Positions 1 to 13,100 are shown, counted from the first letter of the stretch. The stretch is DNA of 64,000 bases from Morella rubra (GCA_003952965.2 RXIC02000068.1:56389-120388), one strand, 5' to 3'. Notes: generated from the sequence alone by a model not told the origin. Translations and numbers: made by a program.

Positions 1-133
1 TGCAGTTATAAGTGGCAGAGTATGTTAGAATTTAGTTATGGTTGTTACACTGTTGCAATGTAAAGCTCGACCATATATATGCTGTAATTCTTATTCGATT
101 AATTCACTTGATGAATTTCTCTCAATTGTGAAA
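1..133 (+). repeat. Partial 5' LTR of the copia element
   Basis: Bases 1-133 align without gaps to 4769-4901, with about seven substitutions. The first ~50 bases of this LTR lie before the window. It ends immediately before the primer-binding site. Confidence 0.9.
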
Positions 134-145
134 TGGTATCAAAGC
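134..145 (+). other. Primer-binding site of copia element
   Basis: The sequence tggtatcaaagc differs by one base from the usual plant copia site (tggtatcagagc), which is complementary to initiator tRNA-Met. It directly abuts the LTR end. Confidence 0.85.
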
Positions 146-262
146 AAACAAAAGCTCTCTCATTTTATTTCTGAAATTTTTCAAGAACCATAACTTCCGC
201 ACCTCTGTTTTGTTCTTCACTTCTACGAACTTTACAACTCTGTTTCTTCTCATTTCTTCTTC

Positions 263-3200
263 ATGGCTTCTGACATTCCTGAGCCATCTCCAACTCTGAA
301 TCCTCAAAATAATTCTGTCTCCAATGCTTCTATGGAAGCAAATCCGCTTTATCTTCATCATGGAGAGAATCCTAGAACTGTATTGGTATCTCAACCTTTG
401 CTTGGAACGTAGAATTATGCTAATTGGAGCCGGTCTATGGTTATGGCTTTAACCATCAAGAACAAGCTAGGTTTCATTGATGGTTCAATCAAGAAACCTT
501 TTTCTGCAGTCGACTCAACGTTCTTCTCATGGACTAGGTGTAACATGATGGTTACACAGTGGTTGATCAATTCACTTTCAACTGAAATCGCTGCATCTGT
601 CATGCATACAGATTCAGCTCAACTTGTATGGAATGATCTACGAGAACGTTTCACCCAATCAAACGGTCCTCGCATCTTCCACATTCGTAAGAATTTTGCA
701 ACTCTTGTCCAAGATCACCATTCTGTCAGTCATTATTTTACTCAACTAAAGACATATTGGGATGAACTGCAAGTGTATTCCCCTATTGATGTTTGTATTT
801 GTGGTGCTGAGTGTTGAGCCACAAAATCAGTAGTTGCTACTCAAGAAAGGGAGTTTATTCTCCAATTTCTGATGGGATTACATGACAGATTTTCTCATGC
901 CCAAGGTCAGATTTTATTATCTGATCCTTTGCCTAATATCAACAAAGTATTCTCCTTAATTGTACAAGAAGAGGAGCAATTAGGAAATCCTTCAATCTCT
1001 ATTGAACCTGCCGTAATGGCTATAAAGGCAGAACCTATTATAAGGGCTGGGGGAGGAAAGAGCAAGCTTCTGTGTACACATTGTGGGAAAAATGGTCACA
1101 CCATTGATAAGTGCTATCGCTTACATGGTTTTCCACCAAGCTTCAAATTCACAAATGGCAAGAATGCACATAATGTGGTTCCTGACCTAGAGACAGCCAA
1201 TCAATTGCCTGGTTTATCTCAGATTCAAGAGCAATGTCAACATTTGCTATCCTCTCTTCAAAACCAATCTGTCACCACACGAAACACTTTGCCTTCTGTG
1301 AATCAAGTTTCACTTGATTCCTCTATTTCTCACTCACTTGTTCCCAATTTTTCAGGTATATCTCGCTCTGTTCATAATCTGATTGCATCTTCAAATTCAT
1401 CTATTCATAATCCTAATTCATGTTCAAGTGCACATACTTCATCATGGATTATTGATACCGGTGCTACTGACCATATGGTCAGTAGCCTTGATTTCCTTAC
1501 ATCTATTGATTCCAAGGTAAATATTCAAATCAGTTTACCTAATGGAAATCACACTACAGCCTCTCATATAGGTCAAGTCAGATTCAACAAAGACTTTGTC
1601 TTAAACAATGTTCTTTGTGTCCTCAATTTCAATGTCAACCTTATTTCAGCTAGCAAACTTGTTTCTAACCTTGGTTGTTGTCTTATTTTTGCCCATGATC
1701 ATTGTTTCTTACAGGACCATATCCATCAGAAGATGATTGGGGTTGCTAGACTTTTTCAAGGGCTATATCATTTGCTGCAAGATAGCAAGTTTCCAGTTGA
1801 TTCTCAAGTTTCTTCTTGTAATTTCAGTTTGAATAAGTCAAGTTTTCTTTGGCATTCCCGATTGGGACATCTGTCAAACTCTAGAATGCAACTACTGAAA
1901 TCTATATTGCCTGATTCAGTTGTTAATCATTCTCATTCAGCTTCTTTACATTGTCCTGTTTGTCATCTTAGCAAACAAAAGAAACTTCCATTTTCTGCAA
2001 GTAATTCCAGATCAGCTCATGCTTTTGACCTTGTTCATTGTGATATCTGGGGCCCTCTTGCTCATGCTTCATATGATGGTTTTTCATATTTCCTTTCTAT
2101 CGTTGATGATCACTCTAGATGTACTTGGGTATATCTAATGAAAACCAAAGCTGATACACGAAAATATCTGCAATCTTTTTGTTCCTTAGTTCAAACTCAG
2201 TTCAATACAAAAATCAAAATACTTAGATCTGATAATGGACTTGAGTTTGCTATGAAGGAATTCTACCATATTCATGGTATCATTCATCAAACCAGCTGTG
2301 CTTACACTCCTCAACAGAATTCTGTTGTCGAGAGAAAGCATCAGCATATACTCAATGTGGCAAGATCATTTAGATTTCAAGCTCATTTACCAATTCAATT
2401 CTGGTCTGATTGTGTACTTACAGCTGTACATGTCATCAATCGACTTCCTACTCCTATATTGTCAAATCAGTCCCCATTTGAGGTTTTATTTCACAAGAAA
2501 CCCTCTTATTCTTACCTAAAAACATTCGGTTGTCTAGCATATACATCCACCATACCTGCTCATAGAACTAAGTTCGAACCTAGAGCTATTCCTTGTGTAT
2601 TCTTAGGATATCCTTCTGGAACCAAAGGATACAAGCTTCTTGATCCAGCTACAAACCGAATCCTCATTTCCAGAAATGTTGTCTTTTATGAAGAAAATTT
2701 TCCCTTTCAAATTTGTCCATCTAGTTTTAATAATTCTCCAGATCCTTACCCAAATTTTCTTCAAACTCTAGTTTTTCCAAACATGTCAAATTCTGATGTA
2801 TCTTCTGATTTTTCAGATGATTATTCCTCACCTATTCCAGTTTCCTCATCTGATCCTACTCCATCTTCCACCTCTGAAGATTCTCTTTCAGATCTGCCTT
2901 CTAACTCATCCATATCATCTCCTATTGATTCTTTTATTCCCTCTACCTCTTCTATTCCTACTGAAACTACTCGAAGGTCCACAAGAATCAAAAGGCAACC
3001 TAGTTATCTGCAAGATTATCACTGCACATTAGCCAAATCCAATCACAGCAACCTCATGACTTTTCCGGATACTGGTTCTACAAATTCAGGTATATTGTAT
3101 CCCTTATCCTCTTCTCTCTCATATTCTAATCTTTCTCCATCCCATAGAGCTTTTACCCTTGCTGTATCCCAACATATTGAACCCAAATTCTTTCATCAAG

Positions 3201-4692
3201 CTGTCAAATCTCCTGAATGGAGAGAGGCTATGCAAGCTGAGATTCTTGCTCTTGAAACTAATAACACTTGGCTTTTGACTGACTTGCCTCCTGGAAAGAA
3301 ACCAATCGGATGCAAATGGGTGTATAAGTGTAAGTTCAAGGCAGATGGTACTCTTGAGAGGTACAAAGCTAGGTTGGTGGCTAAGGGATTCACACAACAA
3401 AAGGTATTGATTATTTCGATACTTTTTCTCCTGTTGCAAAGTTAACAACAGTTCGATGTTTGTTAGCTTTGGCAGCCATTAACAGCTGGGATTTGCACCA
3501 ATTAGATGTGAATAACGCATTTCTACATGGTGAGTTGGATGAGGAAGTTTTTATGCAATTACCCCCTGGTTTTTCTACTCCAAATGACAAGCGGGTATGC
3601 AAGTTGCAAAAGAGTTTATATGGCTTAAAACAAGCCAGCCGCCAATGGTTTAATAAATTTTCAACCACCTTGATTTCATATGGCTTTACTCAATCAAAAT
3701 CAGATTACTCTTTGTTTATCAAATCTGATGCTCATTGTTTCATTGCACTGCTAGTATATGTCGATGATATAGTCATTGCTAGTAATTCTCCGTCTGATGT
3801 TACCAGTTTGAAGTCTTGGTTGGATGCTCAGTTTAAACTTAAGGATCTTGGTTCACTTAAGTTTTTCTTGGGGCTTGAAGTGGCACGGACAACAAAGGGT
3901 ATTTCCTTGTGTCAAAGGAAATATGCTTTAGAAATTTTAGATGATATGGGACTCCTCGCTGCCAAACCTGCTAAGACTCCTATGGACAGCAACTTGCGCC
4001 TTAATAGCTCAGATGGTGATCTATTGGAAGATCCACGTTCCTATCGAAGACTTGTGGGCAGATTGTTGTACTTAACAATCACAAGGCCCGATATTTCCTT
4101 TGCTGTACATTCCCTCAGTCAATTCCTCTCACAGCCTCGCCAATCCCATCATGCAGCAGCTCTAAAGGTGCTGCGGTATGTCAAGAACAGTCCTGGTCAA
4201 GGGATTTTTTTGTCCAGTAGCTCTTCCATTCACTTGAAAGCTTTTTGTGACTCTGATTGGGCTTCATGCCCTGACACCAGGAGGTCTGTTACTGGTTTCA
4301 CAGTCTTTCTTGGTGATTCACTTATTTCATGGAAGTCCAAAAAGCAAGTTACTGTCAGTCGCTCATCTGCTGAGGCCGAGTATCGCTCTATGGCTGCCAC
4401 ATGTTGTGAGCTCAAGTGGTTGACTGCTTTACTCACTGATCTGTGTGTTTCATTCACTCAACCAGCATTACTCTTTTGTGATAGTCAATCAGCTTTGCAC
4501 ATAGCTGCAAATCCTGTGTTTCACGAGAGGACAAAGCACATTGACATTGATTGTCATCTTGTGCGAGAAATGGTTCAAGAGGGGCTCATCAAGACATTAC
4601 ATGTTACCTCTGATCATCAACTCGCCGATCTTCTCACTAAACCTGAGTTTCGACAAATTTTTTGGGCTGGTTTCCAAGCTGGGTCTGCTTGA
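263..4692 (+). pseudogene. Defective copia gag-pol polyprotein
   Basis: The reading frame opens at ATG 263 and runs to about 3400 with two in-frame stops, TAG at 410 and TGA at 815. A frameshift near 3400, in the reverse transcriptase, follows, and the new frame runs to TGA at 4690-4692. Visible motifs: gag zinc knuckle CTHCGKNGHTIDKC (about 1075-1120), protease IIDTGATDH (about 1450), integrase H-H-C-C region (about 1850-1970), DDE integrase core (about 2030-2350), RT catalytic YVDDIVIA (about 3758), and RNase H with DSDWASC and SSAEAEY (about 4250-4380). Domain content and order are those of the Pol of Ty1/copia elements. Two nonsense codons plus a frameshift make expression of an intact polyprotein unlikely. 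Confidence 0.93.
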
Positions 4693-4709
4693 TATTCACA
4701 GTCCCGCTT

Positions 4710-4718
4710 GAGGGGGGG
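4710..4718 (+). other. Polypurine tract of copia element
   Basis: A G-rich tract (gagggggggt region) follows the pol stop and immediately precedes the 3' LTR, where plus-strand synthesis is primed. The LTR begins tattag where TGTTAG would be usual, perhaps one mutated base. Confidence 0.75.
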
Positions 4719-4901
4719 TATTAGAGCTCATTGTAGTTATTGTTTAACCATTTGTATAAGTCCACGTGTGCAGTTATTAGTGGCAGAATATGTTAGAATT
4801 TAGTTATGGTTGTTACGCTGTTGCAATGTAAAGCTCAACCATATATATGCTGTAATTCTTATTCGATAAATTCACTTGATGAATTTCTTTCAATCGTGAA
4901 A
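4719..4901 (+). repeat. 3' LTR of copia element
   Basis: It starts after the polypurine tract. From 4769 it matches bases 1-133, and it ends at the position equivalent to the base before the primer-binding site. The terminal dinucleotides have decayed from TG...CA, so the exact ends are uncertain by a few bases. Confidence 0.82.
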
Positions 4902-4933
4902 AATACAGGTAGTTCTTTTAGCGTAGTTTTTAC

Positions 4934-4993
4934 CTGAACAAGAGCTAGGGTTAGGACAAGAGTGCAGAGGAGAAACGTAGTCGCTCTGGCCAT
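4934..4993 (-). pseudogene. Exon 1 of a second, interrupted cyclophilin gene
   Basis: Read on the minus strand from ATG at 4993, this encodes a 20-residue signal peptide beginning MARATTFLLC. It ends in CAG before a GT donor in phase 0, exactly like exon 1 of the complete gene at 8322-8387. The promoter side (about 5000-5260) is also recognisably related to 8390-8760. Only about 30 bp of intron 1 remains before the copia element. The other exons, if present, would lie beyond the retrotransposon at coordinates below 1. This is a tandem duplicate of the CYP20-1-type gene with a retrotransposon in intron 1. It is either a gene with an enlarged intron or a broken copy; the window cannot tell. Confidence 0.8.
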
Positions 4994-4999
4994 CTCTTT

Positions 5000-5808
5000 G
5001 CTTCAGCTGCAATATCTTTCTCCTCCAGGTGCTCAAAGAGTAGTACATGGGTATTCTGGAAGTGGAAGTGCTTTGTATTGCCAAACATGAAAGGCGGTGC
5101 AATAGACGTTTGCCAAATAGCTTTTTTAGCTTGATGCTATTGGCTGGGCCATGTGTTGGGCTCTAATCGGTGCTTTATCGTGACGTGGGCTCCGTGGGCT
5201 TAGTGGTAATGAGAAGTTTCGTCGTATACTCATTGCTCAACATCAGCAGTCGTTTAGTGATTCGCGTAACAGGCGACCGTTTTCTAGTGATAACAATCCT
5301 TTCTATTTTTACCTTCCAGAGTTGCTTCCGAGCTGCCATCCAACAACCTGTTCTAATTACTGCTTTTAGGAAAGATGCATGTGATTCGTGAATGCTAGAT
5401 AAGATTGATCATTGCCCATTGGATTTACATGTTTGGTCTTTCCAATCGTTTCAAACAACCTCAAGCTGCGGAGACATGTGGGTCTCAAAGTGATCCATAA
5501 TTCAACCCTAGACTTGGGGGAAGCCTAACAAAAGGTGGGGATACAGCGTCTTAAAAGAGAATCGACCAAAAAACCTGTTTGGTTTGCATATGGAAACGGA
5601 AAGGTAAGGTAATATAGGTATTAGGACTAACTGTGAAAGGAAAAGACTATTTAGAAAACATAAGAAAGATCCATTTCATCATGAAATGTACTGGTACATA
5701 AACGTCTTTATTCTAGATGTCTCAAACAGGAGAACTGAGAGGGAGAGATTAAAGTTTAAACTAGCCATTTTCTGTTTCCTTGACACGTAGTAGAGAAGGT
5801 AAGAAGGA
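5000..5808. other. Duplicated cyclophilin promoter and intergenic DNA
   Basis: About 5000-5260 resembles the promoter of the downstream cyclophilin; shared stretches include gatgctattggctgg and gacgtgggct-like segments. From about 5400 to 5808 I see no gene. That part must include the 3' UTR of the minus-strand cyclophilin, just below 5809. Confidence 0.6.
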
Positions 5809-8387
5809 TTATAGTGGAAGTTCACCACTGTCTGCAATAACCACTTTGCTCTTGGGTGTGCCACTCTGCTTTCCCTCAGCTTCCATCTTGTAAACTACGT
5901 CCATTCCAGATATCACTTTTCCGAATACAACATGTTTACCATCCAACCTGTAATTCAAATGATCCTTATTACACAAAAAGATATCAACAATTACAGGATT
6001 GATAAATTCATAAATACAAATAGCAAGGTCAGCATATTTTTCATTCATCCCCGTTCCTACACCCGTCATGTTACTTGGATTATTTACAAGGGGTATATTA
6101 AGAATTACTCCCTCCCTCCCTCTATCTCCCTCTCTCAAAGAGAGAGGGGAGTTGGGAAGTTGTGAGGGTCAAGGACAAGGTTTGTCATGTGTCTGGAGCA
6201 CCTTCTATCCGAGACAGAAAAATAGCAAGCAGATATACCAGGAGACAATTCTAACAAGAATATGTCACAACAAACAAGATAAGACATACATTAAGATTCT
6301 TTTTCATTCTTTCTTAAATGAGTTATGAATGCACATCCAATTACCAGCTAGTTGTCACGGTTGTAATGAAGAATTGTGAACCGTTTGTGTCAGGGCCAGC
6401 ATTTGCCATTGACAGAAACCCTGTATACAACCGAAAAAGGAGTAATGTTACAACCAGGATTCCTCAAATCAAGGGGCTGATGGATAGGAAGCACAATGCT
6501 AGTCCTACCTGGTCCAGTATGCTTCAGCTTGAAGTTCTCATCAGCAAACTTCTCTCCATAGATAGATTCTCCGCCTCTTCCATCACCAAGTGTAAAATCA
6601 CCTCCCTGGATCATGAAGCTGGGAATAATCCTGTGAAACGTGCTACCCTTGTAATGGAGAGATTTTCCACTCTTTCCAACGCCTTTCTCTCCTGAAAGAT
6701 TTCAGGAAAAAAAGGCTTAACACAAATACAACTTCAAAGAACATGTGCTGTAATCATGCCAATATCAGCATATTATTTAGTCCAGAACCCTGACCACTTC
6801 CTCATCAACCGACATCAGGTTGTAGTTGGGCTACATAGATGTCATTATGTGCAGTATCTCCCAAATACTTGACATTCTTCAACAACACACATTCAGTTGT
6901 AATTTTATCCAGAGATGAATTACCCGTAGTTTTAATATGTTGGTGATGATGAACCCCAAATATAACATATACACAGCATATATCCAGCTGAAGTGGTGTG
7001 TGTAAGATGGAAATTCCATCTGATCGCGTATGGTAGAAAAAATAATAAATAAAGAAATGGCAAAGAGCTCACCTGTGCATAGTGCTCGGAAGTTTTCTGG
7101 AAAAAAAAAAAGTGAAGGATGTAAGTGAATAGTTGCAACATGTGTTAAGTGTGCAAGATTTACTCTATCCCATCCAGATGTTCTCAATTTGGATGCACCA
7201 TCATACCTACAGTTTTAGGAACTGTCTTCCCAAACAGACCCATCTCAATTCGACCTGAAAGATCACAAACAACAAAAAGAGTATCAATACCATTTCCAAC
7301 GTGCTTCTAATGACGTTAGATCCGTGATCACATAATTAGGAGATTTTTCAGTAAATCTTTCCAAGCATAGTGGTGGGAGAAAAACCTCGACATCTCAAGA
7401 TGTCTTCAAGCAAATTAGCAAAACAAGAAATTCAAACATGCCCTCATAGAACACCATTATATCAAAGTAGTAATGTAATGGTTTTGAAATAAAAACTTCA
7501 ACCAGACTTTAGAGAGATACTGATAACAAAATAACTCATAATGGAGGACTCAAATTAGACCAATTTATTCCTGAGGATCAGGACAATAGAGTTCTTAAAT
7601 AATACGGTTTCTGTCTTTTCAACCTTTAAAACTCAGAAGAATCTCAAATTTCAGTCAATTGATGACAAAATTGTATGCTGAGATGGGAAAATCAGAACGG
7701 TTTGATTCAAAAGGTTCAGGAAAATCTTGACCACCTCTAGAAGATCTAAAATTTCCCTTTACTAGATTGTAAGCTAAGGCGTCATAACCTGATCCATTCG
7801 ATTCAAAATCATGGTTTAGAACAGCTAGAGATGGTAATAAACCGCGCAAGCCTAGTACTTAACAATATTAAAGAATCTCATAAAAGGGAGGTACATTTGT
7901 TGGGAAAAGCTACAAAACCAAATTAAATTATTTCAGGAAGAAAATTATATGTGGTGTATAGAGCATACCGGCTGGCTTTCCATCAATCTCTACATCAAAG
8001 TAAACTTTGTGAGTCACTTCCTTCAAATCTTCCTTCGACTTCTTAGCCTGAAACGCCAACAATTAATTTCAGGCACTGATTGGACAGATACCTACATGAA
8101 TACACTCAAGTAAAAATACATACATACGGATGCATTTTATAAGATCGATCTTCATTCTAATTGTTGAAAAGTGAAGACTAGGGTTATCTCGTAGATCGAG
8201 ACTATACTAAGACGACAGAGGGAAGAGAATGTTGGGAATTCTTAACGCCCTTAAGTTAAATCCAAAAGGATCAGAGTGGGAAATGAGGGAATAAAGGTAG
8301 TATTTTTAGCTCAGTTCTAACCTGTATGAGAGCTAGGGTTCCAAAGAACACAATAATGCAGAGGAGAAACGAAGTCGCTCTGGCCAT
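5809..8387 (-). CDS. CYP20-1: Secretory-pathway cyclophilin (peptidyl-prolyl isomerase)
   Basis: The gene has seven exons on the minus strand: 8322-8387, 7969-8047, 7207-7254, 7073-7096, 6509-6691, 6345-6420 and 5809-5947. All introns are GT-AG and phases agree. They total 615 nt, or 204 aa, as I recall for Arabidopsis CYP20-1. Residues 1-22 form a hydrophobic signal peptide ([10 protein letters not shown]...), then a charged [11 protein letters not shown] linker and the cyclophilin fold. Catalytic-site motifs are intact: [15 protein letters not shown] (Arg, Phe and Gln of the active site), [13 protein letters not shown], and the [10 protein letters not shown] loop with the Trp that binds cyclosporin in sensitive cyclophilins. 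The family catalyses proline cis-trans isomerisation; the signal peptide predicts entry to the ER lumen or secretion. A short C-terminus (SGELPL) has no HDEL signal. CYP19-4 is a close paralogue, so the exact orthologue is an inference. An exon-1 duplicate lies at 4934-4993. Confidence 0.95.
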
Positions 8388-8717
8388 CTCTTAGCTTCAG
8401 CAGTAAAATCTCACTCCCGATTTCGCCGGCTAACGAGTCTTAAAAAGAACTCTCAGTAGTTGACGGGAATTCCGGAAGCTCCTTATAGGAGACGGAAAAC
8501 ATGTAAGGTAGTCGAATAGGGGTCTGACAAGTAGCTCGCTCTCGATGCTATTGGCTGGTGCTGCTTGGGGAGAGCAGACCCGCTCCGGATGTTGGTTTGG
8601 TCTCGTGACGAAGTTGGGGCAATTGGATTATGGGCCTTATTGGGCTCCAAATCAATATTTTACCCTGGCGTGGGCTACTTGGGCTTAGGCCCATAGGAAG
8701 AAGCATCATATACTACT
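8388..8717 (-). promoter_or_regulatory. Promoter and 5' UTR region of the cyclophilin gene
   Basis: This is the upstream flank of the minus-strand cyclophilin. It is partly conserved in the flank of the interrupted copy (about 5000-5260), which marks it as part of the duplicated unit. No single TATA box or transcription start could be assigned confidently. Confidence 0.45.
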
Positions 8718-9270
8718 CAACATCATTAGTCGTCCAATAAGCTGGTCTTAGCATGGAATATAGGAAATACAAATTGTCAAGTACCAATTTTGTCGTGACC
8801 AATGAAATTAGATCCAAATGGTTCTTACAAAAATTATATAAAAATAATAATTATATATCCAAAGGAAAAATATAAATTTAGAGTTAAAACAATACAATAT
8901 TAAAATAACTTAATTAGGATACAATCACTATAGTATTAACTTTTAATAAATCAATCCTTAATACACAACATCATTTATCGTCCAATAACTCCTCGCGTTG
9001 GTCTTACTTGGAATATTACATAAACACACTTCTTTATCCCCTGTTCAGTTCTATGGGAAAATACAATTTGTTATCCACGATGTTATCATTATCAATGGAA
9101 TTTGATCAAAATGCTCACTACAAAAAACCATAAAAAAAAAATAAAAATTATATAATCCAAAGAAAAAATTATGAATTTAGAGTTTACAATATATAATATT
9201 ATAATAGTTTAATTATCGATATAGTCCTTATAATATTATTTTAACAAATTAATTTCTAAGGTATAATGTA
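8718..9270. repeat. Two diverged direct copies of a ~240-bp AT-rich sequence
   Basis: The block starting near 8718 (ctcaacatcattagtcgtcc) recurs from about 8962 (acaacatcatttatcgtcc). The two stay alignable with many substitutions and indels to about 8950 and 9260. There is no coding potential. The sequence between here and the RING gene (9271-10180) holds no convincing gene apart from presumed promoter and 5' UTR. Confidence 0.65.
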
Positions 9271-10180
9271 AAATTGATTGGTTCTTGTGATTTATTTTTT
9301 AGATATACAAGTCCTTCGATAATAACTTTAGTCTCATATAAAAATTAGATCACATTATCCAAAGATATACCCAGTAAACTAATTTATTAAAATTCAATAC
9401 AATAACCCCTGTTTCTTAGTTGGTTGGACTCTCAATTGGTTGGATCTGATGCGGTAGGGGCGGCAGATCTTATGTGACAGATAAAGTTGAGAAGTGCACT
9501 GTCTTTCTACATTATTTTAGTTAAGTTTACATGTTTGAGAAATATCCCTCTTGGATTAATTCTGATCTCAAGCCCCACAAAAGATGTCTTTGAGATGGTT
9601 GAGCTTTTCAACACTCTGGTGACCTTCGTTGAGTCAGAACGCCATGGACAAATGGCTTTCCGTTTTCATTGACTCTGGAGAGAAAAAAAAAAAAAATGGG
9701 TGCGCTTTCTAGCCGAACCATTATCCCAACGGACCAAACCTTTGTGCCTTTTAACTCATGCAGCCAATCATCATTCGCCATGTCATTTGGATGTAACCTT
9801 TTTTTATTCTTGTAGCAAAAAGTGGGGCCAATTAGGTATACGAAAGATCATACGCAAACAACGGAAATTTCAAGCAGAAAAAGATTCAAGATTGGATGGG
9901 CAGCCAACTAACTGTCACCCAACCAACATTCCAAATGGAAGAAGAAAGAAAATAGAGAGAGGACTGCTTGGTGGGTGTCCCTGCTTCTCCACCACAGCCA
10001 TCTCATTTCTAATGGCTCATTCAGTTCGAAAGTTTCATGGTAAGAAACAAAGAGAAAAAGTGATCTGGGTTTGGTTTTTCCTATGTAAAGTTACAATCTT
10101 TTCGTATCTCTATTATTTCATTGTTTTTGATACACTGCTCCGTCGGAAACCCGGTTACCAAATCTGAGTCCTTTATCAGA

Positions 10181-13100
10181 ATGGAAGCACCAGAACATGG
10201 CCAACATGAACATGCTCCTTCTTCTTCTGCTGCTTCAACCTCCACCGATGGCCCATCTTCTTCCTCGCCGTCTACTTCACAGGTTCAAGAGGAAGAAGTA
10301 GTAGTGGTAGAAAATGAACCGCGCGAGAACGGGAGTAATGATCACCGCCAACAACACCATCACCGCCACATGCTTCTCAACCACCACCGACGATGGCAAC
10401 GACAGCAGGCTTTATCTTACCGTTTGAACATATCCATAAATGATGCCGCGTCGACTGAGATGAGGGATGATGTATGGTCTTGCCTTGTTGTGCTCGTCAC
10501 TTTTTGGTTCCTCGGTCAGTCTAATAGCCATTTGCGTTTTCCTCCCCCTCCCCAACCTCACCCATTATGATCTGTGTTTTTTATTTTTCCTTTTTAGCCC
10601 TGCGAGTGAGCGGCAGGGTGAGAGGAAAATGCTTACGAGATCACATGCTTAGCTACTTTGTGAATCATGAATGCTCAAATTGTTGAACCTTTCTTAAATA
10701 TTTACTTCATTGATTTCATTCCCCTCTAATATTGTATCCAAGAACGAAAGGATCTCTAAGTTGGCTCAGGGGAAAATTGAGGCAAGCCTGTCTCAAATAA
10801 CTTTTTTGAGAAAGAAAAGAAAATCTTTGACTTCATTTTTTTGCCCGCAATCACATGGATCTTTTTTTACCAAGGTTCGATTACTTCAGTGTTTTTCTAA
10901 TCATTGTCAACGAAACCAAGCAGAGCCCTGATGTTTTTTTTCTTTCTATATTGCGTATCACATGATTGTTCTTTTGCTTATGACTTGAGAATCTTGCTCA
11001 TGTGGTGTGTTTCTTGTGGTCTTCACCAGCAGCATCCATGACTCTGATTTTTGGCTTTTATGGGTCTGTTAATACGCTTTTGGGACCAAATAGCTCACGC
11101 CTAATACAAACTAACCCCTTCTTTGTGCAGTCTCTAGAGGTAATCTTTTGCTTTTTTGTTATGGGGGAAAACTCTAAGATAATTTGTTATATCTCATGTC
11201 GCTGCCACTATTGCGGTGCACTAATCTCGTCTTCTTTACGAACAGGTGGAGCAATTTGATGAGCCAAAAGCTGGGCCAATCCTATACGGGTTTTATAAAC
11301 CCCCTCCCCTGGATGTTGAGATCTCATGGACTGAGACACATAATGCGTTTGTACCGGCCAATTTTCACAAGGAAAATTTCCTACTGACTATACTCTCTCT
11401 TCCACAATCTTTTTCTGCATTCATTTTATTAAAATTTCAATTATTTGCTCAAATTTCCAAGTAATAGATATGCATGAGCTGTGCACGTAGAGCATCTAGA
11501 TGTTTGGATTGGTGGAGTAAATTTGGATTTCTTCTCATTTTGTAGGAATGGGTATACTTCCTAAACGAAGGATCTAGAGTGGATATTTCATACAATGTAA
11601 AATCTCCAAGTCCCTCACCTTTATCCCTAGTGATTGCACAAGGTATTTTCCAAACTCTTACTTCATTATTTCCTGATATTATTCGTTATTTCTTGTGAAG
11701 AATGGAATACTTGCTCAGGTAGCAGTTTTTAAGCCAGTTGGCTCTTTAATAGCATCAAAAATCTATGCTTATGGAAAATTAAATAGCTGACAGAATTTGG
11801 AAAGCATTCCTGGAACAGCTGAGAATTTAACTCAGTTTTAAGGGCCACCATTAAATTCAGACTGATCAATGCGTGAAGTAACTTTTCATTCACAAGTACA
11901 TAGTATCCTTAAGCAAGTTCACATACAAATAGAACTAGTTCACAAGTAAAACATCAAGTAACTTTACATTTGTACGTTCACACTAAGCTGGAATTATGTT
12001 CTAACGTATGGGATCAAAGTAGTTCAGAAGTGGAACATCAGTGACTCTGCATTCGTACGTTCACACTAAGCTGGAATTACATTCTAACGAATGGGATCAA
12101 AGTAATTCAGAAGTGGAACGTCAGTGAGTTTACATTCGTTAGTACACAATACCTGGAAATATGGCCTAGTGGGATGATCAATGAAGTTTCGACTCTATGC
12201 TTAACTATTAGTTGGAATGCAGAGTTAAGAGTTGTAATAAATGATGGTCTGCAGGTCAGTATGTCTTTTCCTAATTCTTGTCTAAATCTGCAGGTAGAGA
12301 AAGCCTCTATGAGTGGAGAGAGGATCCATCATATCCTAATACAACTTTGTCTTGGAATATTATTTATGGTAAACTTCATTGCTAAAAGCTCTATTCCCAA
12401 TTTGGCAGGAGTTAGGATGTTTAAATGCTGAAACCCCATCCACATTGCAGGAAGCGGTAAGATCCAACAGAATATTTCAAATTCCGGCAATTACTACGTT
12501 GCAGTGGGGAACCTACATGATGAGGAAGTCGAGGTAATGGATTGATAACTATTTTTTGAGCTTCTTGTTACAGCATACCAAAGGACAAGATCTACCCTGT
12601 GATGTTTTGTTTTTGGATTGGATTGGATTATCAACAGGATATTTGTTTTGTAGTGTTAGTTTATGGAGGTATGGAAACAAGTACTAGTGTACTCAATGGA
12701 TTTCTGTCGAATTTTATTTGCCGTATCTCTTATCTGGGTAGTAAGCAGAAGAAACCAATGTCAAGGATAAGAAGGATACAGAGAAGATGGAGCCTCTCCT
12801 TTCTTTTCCTCTGGGAAAGAAAAAAGAAAACCTTAATGTGGCTATTAAAGAAGTCGGAACTGCTCCTTTAGTCATCCTATTGGTTTATTTGGCCGGATGG
12901 GACAAGCCTTGCTAATAATCTGGGCTGCACAAGTAATCCATCCCAAAGAAGTTTACTATATTGCACAATGAGATGTAGGATTTATAGTTGACTTAATCCT
13001 GATATCAGAGACTTGCTAGTGAAATCGATTTTTGCATATGCTCCCAAAACTAGAGACTGAATTCTCTGCACATCAGTTTTCAAAGATTTATGAAAGAAAC

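Larger units (their letters stand above)
1..4901 (+). mobile_element. Ty1/copia LTR retrotransposon, 5' end outside window
   Basis: The element has a partial 5' LTR, a primer-binding site, one gag-pol region, a polypurine tract and a complete 3' LTR. Domain order is gag, CCHC zinc knuckle, protease, integrase, reverse transcriptase, RNase H. Integrase before RT identifies copia rather than gypsy. The two LTRs differ at about 7 of 133 comparable bases, so the insertion is not very recent. Internal stops and a frameshift make it non-autonomous. It lies in intron 1 of a minus-strand cyclophilin copy, in the opposite orientation. The LTR is short, about 183 bp. Confidence 0.95.

Noticed and set aside
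9700-10167. 155-codon plus-strand open frame upstream of the APD ATG
   Set aside because: No domain, ends just before the well-supported APD start, and probably lies in promoter or 5' UTR.
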